From Polyangia bacterium (GTDB taxonomy: Bacteria; Myxococcota_A; Polyangia; Nannocystales; Nannocystaceae), in the NCBI GenBank assembly GCA_030430565.1, contig JAUIKS010000032.1:62001-126000 (forward strand): a DNA stretch of 64,000 nt, given 5' to 3'. Below, one piece after another: positions 27,971-36,709 of the stretch. A model generated the notes under the pieces. It had not been told where the DNA came from. It saw nothing but the letters and a program-made list of their open reading frames with translations, and did not search any database. Made by a program: the position numbers and the translations under genes. Position 1 is the first letter of the stretch. Each line of letters starts with the position of its first letter.

Positions 27971-28591
27971 TCAGCGCGCCCGCTTCTCGCGGACTTTCTG
28001 GCATAGCTCGCAGGCGCAGCGCTCGGCCTTGAACAGCGCGTCGAGCCGCGCGAGCGTCTTGGAGGACAGGTCCTCAGCCCGGAAGCGCGCGTTGATGTCC
28101 GTCCGGAGCCTCCACCCCCGCGCGCGCTCGGGCGCCGCGCAGAGCTGACATACATGCTGATCGATCACGACGATCGGAGCCGCGACCGGGGCGTCGACGA
28201 GCGCCTGGACGTCGGGCGCCGGCGTAACGAGCCGGTGCAGGTTTCGGCGCACCGCCGCCGCGATCTTGTCGCGGCGCAGGCCGAGCACGAGCGAGATCCA
28301 GTGCGGGACCGCCTGCGAGGCGACGTCCGCGTTGCCTTGCTCGTCCGAGAAGAAGTAGCGCAGCCGGCCCTTGGCCGCGCGCTCGTCGATCAGCTCGTCC
28401 CACTCCGCCCAGTGACACTGCGCCTGCATCTCCGCGTACGCGAGCACGCGGCGCCCGGCCTTGGAGCGAAGGTTCGCCGACATCCCGGCGCGCAGCGCCT
28501 CCCACGCGCTCCAGAACGCGGCGCGTCCCCAGCTCGGCGGGAGCGCGCGGAGCGGCTCAATCTCGAGGTCGACGGTGTCGGGGTAGCGCAT
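27971..28591 (-). CDS. Hypothetical protein with paired CxxC motifs (206 aa)
   Basis: Start at ATG 28591 (MRYPDTVDLEIEPLRALPPS), chosen because TACCGT lies 9 nt upstream and coding character begins there; the open frame extends to 28783 without it. Two Cys pairs, VCQLC (about 140) and CACELC (about 195, near the C-terminus), could form a zinc site. The middle is helical and charged, with WISLVLGLRRDKIAAAVRRN. It is soluble, with no signal. Convergent with the STAS gene (stops 26 bp apart). Not assigned to a known family. Confidence 0.72.
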   Translation of the reverse strand: MRYPDTVDLEIEPLRALPPSWGRAAFWSAWEALRAGMSANLRSKAGRRVLAYAEMQAQCHWAEWDELIDERAAKGRLRYFFSDEQGNADVASQAVPHWISLVLGLRRDKIAAAVRRNLHRLVTPAPDVQALVDAPVAAPIVVIDQHVCQLCAAPERARGWRLRTDINARFRAEDLSSKTLARLDALFKAERCACELCQKVREKRAR

Positions 28592-28629
28592 TCGTGCCGG
28601 ACGGTAGCACGTCGCCGGTGACACGCGCG

Positions 28630-30531
28630 CTAGCCGTTGTTGAGCGTCTGGCAGCGACGCGCCGCCGACTCGGCGTCCTCGTGCTCTGCGGTAGCGACGT
28701 GCTCCCACACGAACGCGCCGTCGGCCGCGCGCGAGTACCAGCCCAGCTCGCCGCGCTCGATGTTGACGCGGGTCGCGGCGCACTGCGCCAGCGCCTGCTC
28801 CTCGGGCGTCGCGTCGGCTGCCAGGTGTTGGGTGAGCGCCTCGAGATCGGCGATGTGCTGGCCGCGAACCACCATCGGCAGCGTCTCCGCGAGCGCCTCG
28901 ATCGCGGCGGCGCCCGCGAGCTCGTCCGCGCTGTCGCAGCGCAGCTGCGGCAGGCTCACGGGCGCGCCGGCGGGCTGGTCGAGGCTGAAGGGGCGCTCGT
29001 CGGGCGTGACGTAGACGTGCGAGGTGTACAGCTGCTCGTGCGTCGAGCCCTCGACCCCCGGGTAGCGCAGCTCGAGCACGTAGGCGTCGTAGCCCGATGC
29101 CGGGCTGGCGAGCGTGAACGCGTAGGTGCCGGGCGCGCTCGGCTCCAGCGGGGTGGGGGTCCAGGCGTCGTCGATGGTGTCAAAGCGGAAGTCCGGGACG
29201 TCGGGGTTGTTCGCGATCCACAGCACCGCGCTCGTCGGCTCCTGATCGCTGGTGACCGTCACCTCGTTCCCCTCTAGCGCCTCGCTCAACACCGGCCGGC
29301 TCTGGCCGGCGAGCACGACCTGGTACCAGGCGATCAGCGCGGAGAGGTTGTCGTCGAGGTTCTTGTCGAGGCCGTGGGACTCGTTGGGGATGATCCGCTG
29401 GGTCGCCTCCCCGGGGATCCGGTCGAGGAAGCTGCGGGCCGCGTCCGGCAGGAAGAACTCGTCGCCGCTGGCCTGAAGGACATAATGCGGCATCGTCAGC
29501 GCGTCGCGGTAGTGGATGAGGTCGACGACGCCGCGCAGGAAGTAGCCCTCGGGCGCGCGGATCTCCTGCAGGATCTCCTCGTTGACGTAGGACTCGGTCG
29601 CCTCGGCGAATTTCCCGTAGCGGGTGTACATGGTCTCCGTGAGCTCGCCGAGCTCGAGCGCCGGGAACACGCCCGGGACTACCGCCTCGACGCGATCGTC
29701 GGCCGCCGCGGTCAACCACGCGGTCGCGCCGCGCTTCGAGAAGCCCGTGACGATGAAGCCGTCCGGCGCCTGCCCGAGCGTCTCGGCCAAGAATTCCTGC
29801 GTCGTGTCCATGGCCCGCACCGAGGCCTTGGTCATCGGGAAGTACGCCGCCCAGGTCGGGTCCTGGGTCTCCATGGCCTTGCGCCACGAGTAGGCCACGA
29901 GATCATCCTCCTTCATCGGCTCCGGGCGATCCGGCGCCGTCGAGGGCTGCGCGGGGATCTGCCCGAGCACGACGACCGGGCTCTCGGTGTCGCGCGCGAC
30001 CTGGGTCAGCAGCGCGACCTCGGCCATCGCGGGGAGCGTCTCGGACACGCTGCCGCCGACGATCACGAGGTGCGCCTTGCTGGTGGTCAGCTCCTCGGGG
30101 ACGATGATCGTCATCCAGTGGCTCCACACGCTCGGCGTGATCTCGCCCTCGGGGCGCCACTGCAGCGAGTCCATCTGGATGTTGTAGAGCGTGTAGCCCA
30201 CGCCCGAGGACTCGCTGTCGAGGGTGTAGCGGTAGGCTGGATCCGCGGCCTGGACGTACTCCCGCAGGCGCGCCGCGCTCCCGCTGAGCTCCGGCCAGGG
30301 CGTCGTCGCGCTCAGCGGCTGGATGTCCTCCGGCTCAGGTGGGCACTGGAGCGGCTGCTCCGCGCCGGTGCCCGCCGTGTCGGTCGTGTCGGTGCCCGCC
30401 GTGTCGGTCGTGTCGGTGGTCTGCTCGCCCGGGTCACCTGTTTGCTGACAGCCCGTGAGCGCGGGCGACGCGAGCGTGAGGGGGAGGGCGAGCGCGAGGG
30501 GAGGGTAGTTCGGCACACGTCGGGAGCGCAT
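28630..30531 (-). CDS. PhoPQ-activated PqaA-type alpha/beta-hydrolase-like lipoprotein (633 aa)
   Basis: Member of the PhoPQ-activated pathogenicity-related (PqaA) family. Key segments are GFSKRGATAWLTAAADDRVE, followed closely by VVPGVFPALELG, and later YVLQASGDEFFLPDAARSFL with the substrate-side Asp. The N-terminus is a lipoprotein signal ending ALTGC, followed by a short Asp/Thr linker (DTTDTAGTDTTDTAGT). In this family SKRG takes the place of the usual Ser-containing nucleophile elbow, so hydrolase activity is uncertain. It is a stand-alone gene with a 228-bp upstream gap containing AT-rich operator-like sites. Confidence 0.85.
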   Translation of the reverse strand: MRSRRVPNYPPLALALPLTLASPALTGCQQTGDPGEQTTDTTDTAGTDTTDTAGTGAEQPLQCPPEPEDIQPLSATTPWPELSGSAARLREYVQAADPAYRYTLDSESSGVGYTLYNIQMDSLQWRPEGEITPSVWSHWMTIIVPEELTTSKAHLVIVGGSVSETLPAMAEVALLTQVARDTESPVVVLGQIPAQPSTAPDRPEPMKEDDLVAYSWRKAMETQDPTWAAYFPMTKASVRAMDTTQEFLAETLGQAPDGFIVTGFSKRGATAWLTAAADDRVEAVVPGVFPALELGELTETMYTRYGKFAEATESYVNEEILQEIRAPEGYFLRGVVDLIHYRDALTMPHYVLQASGDEFFLPDAARSFLDRIPGEATQRIIPNESHGLDKNLDDNLSALIAWYQVVLAGQSRPVLSEALEGNEVTVTSDQEPTSAVLWIANNPDVPDFRFDTIDDAWTPTPLEPSAPGTYAFTLASPASGYDAYVLELRYPGVEGSTHEQLYTSHVYVTPDERPFSLDQPAGAPVSLPQLRCDSADELAGAAAIEALAETLPMVVRGQHIADLEALTQHLAADATPEEQALAQCAATRVNIERGELGWYSRAADGAFVWEHVATAEHEDAESAARRCQTLNNG

Positions 30532-30682
30532 CCCCGCATGGTGGCAGAATCGCGCGGCGCGTCGTGTGGTTAGTTTGTATGTTCAAATTACGATGGCGTC
30601 ACCCGCTCGCGGCTCAGCCTCGCGCGGTGAGCTGCGGCGAGATAGCCCGGCGCGTCTATGGTAGCGAGCGCCGTCACGCGAG

Positions 30683-30698
30683 AAGTTCGATTAGACAT
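30683..30698. promoter_or_regulatory. Weak operator-like site AAGTT-N6-GACAT
   Basis: AAGTT CGATTA GACAT has a perfect right arm, continuing GTT as at 12518, 20604 and 24987, and a poor left arm. It lies about 155 bp upstream of the PqaA-type gene. A second AT-rich half site, ATGTT CAAATT, is at 30579-30589, closer to the gene. The rest of the gap shows nothing else. Confidence 0.3.
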
Positions 30699-30759
30699 GT
30701 TGAAATGGTCACGTCCGAGCCGGCCCGCGGAGACGATCGGCCCGGCGCGGGCGGAGGCG

Positions 30760-33700
30760 CTACGAGCCGTCGACGAGGGCCGCGGCCGCGGATCGCTCGC
30801 GGGCGAAGCCGGCGCCGAGCGCCGCGAAGCTGTCCCGCGCCCGCGCGGCGAGCTCCCGCGCGCGGGCGGAGTCATCCAGGGCGCGCGCGAGCGAGAGCCG
30901 GCAGTCGGCGAGGCGCGGGTCGTCGGGGTCGCGCGTCGCGGCGAACCGCCGGCAGGCGCGCTCGAGATCCTCGCGCGCGCGGGCGTTGTCCCCTCGAGAC
31001 AGGTGGAGCTGGCCGCGGAGCATCACGACCCACGCGTAGCTGTCCTGCTCGGGCCCGAGCTCCGCTCGCTCGTGGGCCGCGAGCGCGCGCTCGATCGCCG
31101 CGTCGGCGCGCTCGAGCTGCGCGCTCTCGAGGTAGGCCGTGATCAGCCGCTCGGACTGACAGGCGACCATCGCGGGGTTGGACGCGTAGCTGTCGAGCGC
31201 GCGCTGGAGCTCGACGGCGGCTTCGTCGGCTCGACCGGCGAGCAGCAGGCCGGCGCCGAGCCACCAGCGCGCGAGCGCGGTGAGCTCGCTGTCGGCGCCA
31301 GATCGTCGCTCCTCTCGCGCGAGCGCGCGGCGGAGCGACGCGAGCCCGCGGTCATGGTCACCGCCGCCGACCAGCGCGATCCCGCGCTGAGTGAGCGCCG
31401 CGGTGAACTCGGGGTGCGCTTCGGTGATCGTCTCGAGCGCGGCGCTCGCGTCGTCGAGCGCCGCGTCGTAGTCGCGGACGTATCCCGAGACGATAGCGCG
31501 CACGATGTAGTGAACGCCCGTGAGCCACGTACCCGGCGCGGACCTGGCGATACTCTGATCCAGCTCGCGGAGCGCCTCGCCGTGACGACCGGCCGTGTAC
31601 AGCGCGTCGGCGATCTGCGGCGCGACGAACAGGGTCCGCGGGTGCTCTTCACCGAGCAGCTCCCGCGCGCGCTCCCGCGCCGTCACGAGCTCGGCGGCCG
31701 CCTCGTTGGGGCGGCACATCTGGGTGAGCAACGTCGCTCGATTAAGCCGGGTCGAGAGCTCCTCGACGGGGTGTCCTGCGCCGCCCTCGATCGCCGAGAG
31801 CGCCTCGCGGTACGCGGCCTCGGCCGCGCGCGGCTGCTTGTCTCGGAACAGCGCGACGCCGCGGTTGTTGAGCGACAGCCAGCGCAGCGCGGTGGGCTGG
31901 CCGAGCTTGTCAACGAGCGCTTCGGCCAATTCATCATCGCGCAGGCCCTCGCTCGGTCGCCCGAGCGGGTCCGCGAGGAGCCACGTCCTTCGGGCGAAGG
32001 CCTCCGCCGCGACCTCATCGTGGCCCAGGCGCGTCGCCGTCTTGACGCTCAACGAGAGCTGCTCCAGCGCGCGCTCGTGGTCGCGTAGCTCGAGCATCGC
32101 GGCGCCGAGCCCGAGCTGCGCCTCGGCTGTCAGGGGGGCGTAGGCGAGCTGCTCGGCCCGCGTGAGGACGTCCTCCAGCATCGAGGTCGCGGCTTCGTGC
32201 TCACCCGCCGAGCGCAGCGCGGCCGCGGCGGCGATCCGCTCGCGCTCCACCTGAACCGCGCGCGCGCTCGCGGGATCATCCGGCGGCGGCAGCTTCGCGG
32301 TCAGGACGTCGAGATCACGGCACACCGACGGCGAGGGGAGGCTCGCGGCCGCCCAGGCGGCGTTCATCACGGTGTCCGCGTCGGCGCGCTCGAACGCGCC
32401 GACGAGCACGTCGAGGGCGGCGCGCTGGGTGTCGAGGCACGCGGTCCGCAGGTCGAAGAGGCGATCGCTCTGGGAGCCGTCGCGGTGGGTCTCACAGGCC
32501 TCGACGCGCGCGTCGGTCCAGGCGCCGGCGTAGGCGTTGAGCGCGGCGCTCACTCGGGCGGCGGTGTCACCCGCGAGCTCGCTCCCGGTCGACATGAACG
32601 CGGCGGTCACTCGCTCGCCGCGCGCGTCGGACCACATTTCGTCAAGCTCGGCGCGGGCGCTGGCGCAGGGCTCAACCGTCTCGCCGCGCGCGTCCGCGAG
32701 TCCGAAGCCGAGCGCGCCGGTCAGCGCGGCCACGCCTGTCACCGTGAGCACGCGACGACGACGGCGCGCCGGATCGCGCTCGAGCGCCGAGACCAGCGCG
32801 CGCATCGTCGGCCAGCGCGCCGCGGGCTCACGCGCGAGCCCGCGGAGCACCGCGCGGTGGACCCACGCCGGCACGCCGCGCTCGCGGGGCGGCGGGCGCG
32901 GGTCGCTGTGCAGCACGTTGTGGGCCAGGTCGAAGACCGTGTCGCCCGCGAACGGGAGCTGGCCGTAGAGCGCCTCGTAGAGCGCGACGCAGAAGCTGAA
33001 TTGGTCGCTGCGCTCGTCGGCCGAGGCGCCCTCGTGCTGCTCTGGGGACATATACGCCGGCGTCCCCAGGATCGCGCCGGTGCGCGTCAGCTCGCGGGCG
33101 AGGGCGGTGGAGGTCGACGGCGTTGAGCCCTCCTCGTCGCGCGCGCCGGGGGACGCGTCCGTATCGGGGGCCGCGCGCGCGAGCCCGAAGTCGAGGACCT
33201 TCACCGCGCCGTCCTCCGCCCGCAGGATGTTGTGCGGCTTGAGGTCGCGGTGCACGAGGCCGGCGTCGTGCGCCGCGATCAACCCATGACCTGCCTGAAT
33301 GTACACGTCGATGATCTCGCGCCAGCCGGGCGCGCCCTCGATCCACCGCTCGAGGCTCTGCCCGCGCACGTACTCCATCGCGATGAAGACCTGGCCGTCG
33401 TGCTCGCCGACCTCGTGCACGGTCACGACGTTGGGGTGCGCGAGGCGGGCCATCGCCTGGGCCTCGCGGTTCAGGCGGGCGCGCGCGATGTCGCCGCCCT
33501 CGTCGTCGGCGTTGAGGATCTTGACCGCGATCTTGCGGTCGAGCGTGTCGTCGTAGGCCGCGTAGACGACGCCCATGCCGCCCTTGCCGACGCGCTCGAG
33601 CACCGCGTAGCGCCCGATCCGCTGGTGCGTGGCTGGCTCATTGAACAGCCGGCTGAAGACGAGGCCGCGCAGCTGCTTGCCCGCGAAGCCGCCGCCGCCG

Positions 33701-33933
33701 AGGGGCGCGAGGCGATCGGGGTCCTCGCTGGCCACGAGCGTGTCGCCGAAGACCGCGCGCGCGTCGGCCTCGGTCGGCTCTCGCTCCGGCTCGCCGTCCG
33801 CGGTCGCGGCGACGGTCGCGAACAGCCCGCGCGGGTCGCTCTCGCCCGGCTCGCGCGGGGCAGCGGTCTTGAGGACGCCGAGGCGTTCGCGCTCGAGCGG
33901 CGTGTGCTGGGTGGAGCTCATCAGCGGCATCAT
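30760..33933 (-). CDS. Ser/Thr protein kinase with C-terminal TPR domain (1057 aa)
   Basis: Eukaryotic-type (Hanks) kinase. An acidic N-terminal tail (1-105) leads to the kinase domain (about 107-390): Gly loop GKGGMGVVY, Lys138 in AVKIL, catalytic HRDLKPHN and DFGLAR. A single transmembrane segment, TVTGVAALTGALGFGLA, follows near residue 420. The rest (about 430-1057) is a helical TPR array of the tetratricopeptide kind common in myxobacterial kinase fusions. It is divergent from the ADYC lipoprotein gene, and near-identical inverted arms occur close to both starts. The start could also be the internal Met5. Substrates unknown. Confidence 0.92.
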   Translation of the reverse strand: MMPLMSSTQHTPLERERLGVLKTAAPREPGESDPRGLFATVAATADGEPEREPTEADARAVFGDTLVASEDPDRLAPLGGGGFAGKQLRGLVFSRLFNEPATHQRIGRYAVLERVGKGGMGVVYAAYDDTLDRKIAVKILNADDEGGDIARARLNREAQAMARLAHPNVVTVHEVGEHDGQVFIAMEYVRGQSLERWIEGAPGWREIIDVYIQAGHGLIAAHDAGLVHRDLKPHNILRAEDGAVKVLDFGLARAAPDTDASPGARDEEGSTPSTSTALARELTRTGAILGTPAYMSPEQHEGASADERSDQFSFCVALYEALYGQLPFAGDTVFDLAHNVLHSDPRPPPRERGVPAWVHRAVLRGLAREPAARWPTMRALVSALERDPARRRRRVLTVTGVAALTGALGFGLADARGETVEPCASARAELDEMWSDARGERVTAAFMSTGSELAGDTAARVSAALNAYAGAWTDARVEACETHRDGSQSDRLFDLRTACLDTQRAALDVLVGAFERADADTVMNAAWAAASLPSPSVCRDLDVLTAKLPPPDDPASARAVQVERERIAAAAALRSAGEHEAATSMLEDVLTRAEQLAYAPLTAEAQLGLGAAMLELRDHERALEQLSLSVKTATRLGHDEVAAEAFARRTWLLADPLGRPSEGLRDDELAEALVDKLGQPTALRWLSLNNRGVALFRDKQPRAAEAAYREALSAIEGGAGHPVEELSTRLNRATLLTQMCRPNEAAAELVTARERARELLGEEHPRTLFVAPQIADALYTAGRHGEALRELDQSIARSAPGTWLTGVHYIVRAIVSGYVRDYDAALDDASAALETITEAHPEFTAALTQRGIALVGGGDHDRGLASLRRALAREERRSGADSELTALARWWLGAGLLLAGRADEAAVELQRALDSYASNPAMVACQSERLITAYLESAQLERADAAIERALAAHERAELGPEQDSYAWVVMLRGQLHLSRGDNARAREDLERACRRFAATRDPDDPRLADCRLSLARALDDSARARELAARARDSFAALGAGFARERSAAAALVDGS

Positions 33934-33938
33934 TCGAA

Positions 33939-34074
33939 TACGTGATCCTGCGGCGAGAAAGAATTCTCGAGCGGCCCCGCGCGGCGCGGCGCGGCCGCGA
34001 GGCCTTCGCGCGGATCTGCCCCTCGTAAAAAACTTCGCCGAGCTGAAATCTTTGGGTCCCGCGGATCACGTGTA
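33939..34074. promoter_or_regulatory. Pair of inverted operator-like arms in a divergent promoter region
   Basis: CGTGATCCTGCGG (33941-33953) and, on the opposite strand, CGTGATCCGCGG (34070-34059) match except for one extra T. One arm is next to the kinase start (33933), the other about 25 bp before the ADYC gene start (34099). This suggests one regulator acting on both genes. Confidence 0.4.
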
Positions 34075-34098
34075 GATCGAGACGCCAGCCGGAGACAG

Positions 34099-35187
34099 AT
34101 GATGAACGGTATCGCCAAGAACAGCGTAGTGATGATGACCCTCGGGCTCGCCCTGTGCGCGGGCGGCTGCGACGAGCCGACGAGCGGCGGCGCGATCGCG
34201 TTGCGCGGAATCGGCACCGGCGGGATCACCTTCAACACCGACGACTGGGTCGCCCCGACCGCCCGCGACGTCTACGAGTACACGACCGACGGCGAGTGGC
34301 ACACCAACAGCTTCGGCTTCGTCTCGCGGCTCAAGAAGATCTCTTACGAGGACGCGAGCTTCGGCCTGCTCGAGACCGATCCGAGCGTGCCGCCGGATCC
34401 TGCCGACCCCCGCGTCTCCTTCGCCAATGACGGCTCGGAGCTGCTCAACCTCTGGGTGACCGACGGCGTCGCCCCGCCGCAGCAGCGCAGCGGCGCTGAG
34501 CTGATCGGCCTCGAGCTCGTCTTCGACATCTCGGGGGCAGGCGGCGGCGCGCACGTCGTCACGATCCGGATCACGGATCACGTGGAGACCCCCGAGGGCG
34601 GCGAGGTCTTCGACTTCAAGAAGAGCACCACGGGCGCCGGCGCCGGCTTCGTCTCGATCTGCGGCAACGGGCTCACCAGTAACAATTTCGCGCGGGTCTA
34701 CCGGCACCGCAGCATCGACGGCGTGACCGGCGACGTCGACTACGAGTCCTCCGGGCGCATGCATCACATCGCCTGCCTCTCGAGCGCGCCGGGCAAGGCG
34801 AGCACCTTCGGCATCACGCCGCACAACGTCAGCAACGAGGCCTTCGAGCTGGCGAACCGGGTGATCCGCGCGGACTTCTGCGGCGACGGGCACCCCTACA
34901 CCTTCCCGGGGAACCCGCTGGCGATCCTCCACAACGCGTGGGAGCCGATGACGCTCGCGCAGGCGATCGCGGCCGACGAGAACGAGCTCGAGGCGCTGTG
35001 GAACCACGAGGGGGTCTTGTGCGTCGACACGACGCGCGTCGACGGCCTGCTGCGCGAGGACATCGTGTGCCCGGTCAAGAAGCTCCCGGGCGGCGAGATT
35101 CGCTACAACTGGACGCCGCCCTCCTGCGACGGCTTCGTCGACCCCAACCCGGCGGCGCTGCGCTTCTTCTCGAAGACGACGCCCTGA
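34099..35187 (+). CDS. ADYC-domain lipoprotein (362 aa)
   Basis: Exported lipoprotein of the ADYC family found in Myxococcota. The signal MMNGIAKNSVVMMTLGLALC leads to AGGC at the likely lipid Cys. The signature appears as RADFCGDGHPYTFPGN (Phe in place of the usual Tyr of ADYC), with conserved Cys before and after it (SICGNG, HHIACLSS, VLCVDT, DIVCPV). GGAGACAG before the ATG is a reasonable ribosome-binding site. An ECF sigma gene follows 59 bp downstream. Function unknown for the family. Confidence 0.85.
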   Translation: MMNGIAKNSVVMMTLGLALCAGGCDEPTSGGAIALRGIGTGGITFNTDDWVAPTARDVYEYTTDGEWHTNSFGFVSRLKKISYEDASFGLLETDPSVPPDPADPRVSFANDGSELLNLWVTDGVAPPQQRSGAELIGLELVFDISGAGGGAHVVTIRITDHVETPEGGEVFDFKKSTTGAGAGFVSICGNGLTSNNFARVYRHRSIDGVTGDVDYESSGRMHHIACLSSAPGKASTFGITPHNVSNEAFELANRVIRADFCGDGHPYTFPGNPLAILHNAWEPMTLAQAIAADENELEALWNHEGVLCVDTTRVDGLLREDIVCPVKKLPGGEIRYNWTPPSCDGFVDPNPAALRFFSKTTP

Positions 35188-35246
35188 GCGCGCGCGCCGG
35201 CGCGCCTCGTCATGACGGCGCCGACGCGACGCGATATCGTGGACCC

Positions 35247-35870
35247 GTGGTGAGCGGAGACATGGAGCTGCTGGCGGCGTGGCGCGACGGCGATCAGCGG
35301 GCCGGCAAGCTCCTGTTTCAGCGCCACTACGCCAAGATCTCGCGGTTCTTTTACAACAAGGCGAGCGAGGACGACGCGGCCGATCTGATCCAGCGCAGCT
35401 TGCTGCGCTGCATCGAGCACCAGTCGCGCAAGCGCCCCGAGAGCTCGTTCGGCGCGTACCTCTTCGGGATCGCGCGCAACGTCCTCTACGAGTACTACCG
35501 GCACAAGCGTCGCGGCCGCGAGCGCGTCGACTTTCAGACCTGCACGCTCGCCGACCTCGGGCCCACGCCCTCGAGCCAGCTCGGCCACCGGCGCGAGGCC
35601 CAGCTGCTCTTGCAGGCGCTGCGCCAGATCCCGGTCGAGATGCAGGTGACCCTCGAGCTGTACATGTTCGAGGGTCTCAGCGGCAAGGAGATCGCCGCCG
35701 CCACCAACGCCCCGATCGGGACCGTGCGCACGCGGATCCACCGTGGGAAGCAGCAGCTGCAAAAGCGCGTCGAGGCGCTCACGCACAACCCCGAGCTGCG
35801 CGAGAGCACCATGACCGGCCTCGAGCGCTGGGCTCGGATGATCCGCGAGCGCTCGAGTCAGCCAGCCTGA
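35247..35870 (+). CDS. ECF-type RNA polymerase sigma factor (207 aa)
   Basis: Sigma-70 family regulator. Region 2 is LLFQRHYAKISRFFYNKASE through DAADLIQRSLLRCIEH; region 4 is LYMFEGLSGKEIAAATNAPI through GTVRTRIHRGKQQLQ, a helix-turn-helix. GTG 35247 is proposed because TATCGT (35235-35240) is 6 nt upstream; GTG 35250 or ATG 35262 are alternatives. It has no adjacent anti-sigma factor. In myxobacteria such sigma factors often accompany Ser/Thr kinases and lipoproteins; here it lies between the ADYC gene and a steroid-reductase-like gene. Confidence 0.9.
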   Translation: MVSGDMELLAAWRDGDQRAGKLLFQRHYAKISRFFYNKASEDDAADLIQRSLLRCIEHQSRKRPESSFGAYLFGIARNVLYEYYRHKRRGRERVDFQTCTLADLGPTPSSQLGHRREAQLLLQALRQIPVEMQVTLELYMFEGLSGKEIAAATNAPIGTVRTRIHRGKQQLQKRVEALTHNPELRESTMTGLERWARMIRERSSQPA

Positions 35871-35926
35871 CGCGCAGGTCCACCAATGCGGCCCCTACAG
35901 GCCGCCTGCTGTAGCATCCCGGGGCG

Positions 35927-36709
35927 ATGTTCTACTTCCCGGAATTCAACGGCGGCGTCGTGCACTGGCTGTGTGTGCTCTCGCTGGTCGCCGCGCCGAT
36001 GATGTACCTGACCGAGAGTCGCGGCCTGAACCTGGGCTACTCCAAGTTCGCCGCGCGCTCGGCCGCGCTCGCGCTGCCCTCGCGGGTGGGCATGCTCCTC
36101 ATCTACGCGCCCTCGGTCGTGCTGTTCCCCGCTATGCTGCTCGCGCACGGCGCCGAGTGGACGACGTGGCACCTCGTGACCGCGGCGCTGATCAGCCTGC
36201 ACTTCGCGAAGCGCTGCGTCGAGGTGCTGTACGTGCACCGCTACTCGGGCGTGATGAACCTCGGGAGCGTCGCGTTCATCGGCGTGTGGTACTCCGCCGT
36301 GACCGGCTTTGTCGGTCACGTCGCCGCGACCGAGGTCGACGCCGCGCTGGTCAACGACCCGGCGTTTCACCCCTGGTACCTGCTCGGCGGGCTGACCTGG
36401 CTCGCCGGGACCGCGCTGAACTACTTCCACCACGAGCTGCTCGCGCGGCTGCGCGCGCCCGGCGAGACCGAGTACAAGCTGCCGACTGCGGGGCTGTTTC
36501 GCTGGGTCGCGTGCCCGCACTACCTCGCCGAGCTGGTCGCGTGGTGGGGCTACGCGCTGGTGTTTCACCACGTCGCGGCAGCGGCGGTCGCGGTGATCAT
36601 GACGGGGTACCTGTTCGGGCGCGCCGACACCACGCTGCGCTGGTATCACGACAAGCTCGGACACGGGGTCCCGCCCGACTGGAAGCGCATCATCCCGCGG
36701 GTGTTCTAG
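35927..36709 (+). CDS. Steroid 5-alpha-reductase-family integral membrane protein (260 aa)
   Basis: Polytopic membrane protein with about six hydrophobic helices. The C-terminal third matches the 3-oxo-5-alpha-steroid 4-dehydrogenase family: TAGLFRWVACPHYLAELVAW, then FGRADTTLRWYHDKLG and the terminal WKRIIPRVF. These regions bind NADPH in known members. Substrates here could be sterols or other enones; some myxobacteria make sterols, which is suggestive only. TAGCAT (35912-35917) is 9 nt before the ATG. The 3' end overlaps the convergent kinase gene by 20 bp. Confidence 0.88.
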   Translation: MFYFPEFNGGVVHWLCVLSLVAAPMMYLTESRGLNLGYSKFAARSAALALPSRVGMLLIYAPSVVLFPAMLLAHGAEWTTWHLVTAALISLHFAKRCVEVLYVHRYSGVMNLGSVAFIGVWYSAVTGFVGHVAATEVDAALVNDPAFHPWYLLGGLTWLAGTALNYFHHELLARLRAPGETEYKLPTAGLFRWVACPHYLAELVAWWGYALVFHHVAAAAVAVIMTGYLFGRADTTLRWYHDKLGHGVPPDWKRIIPRVF

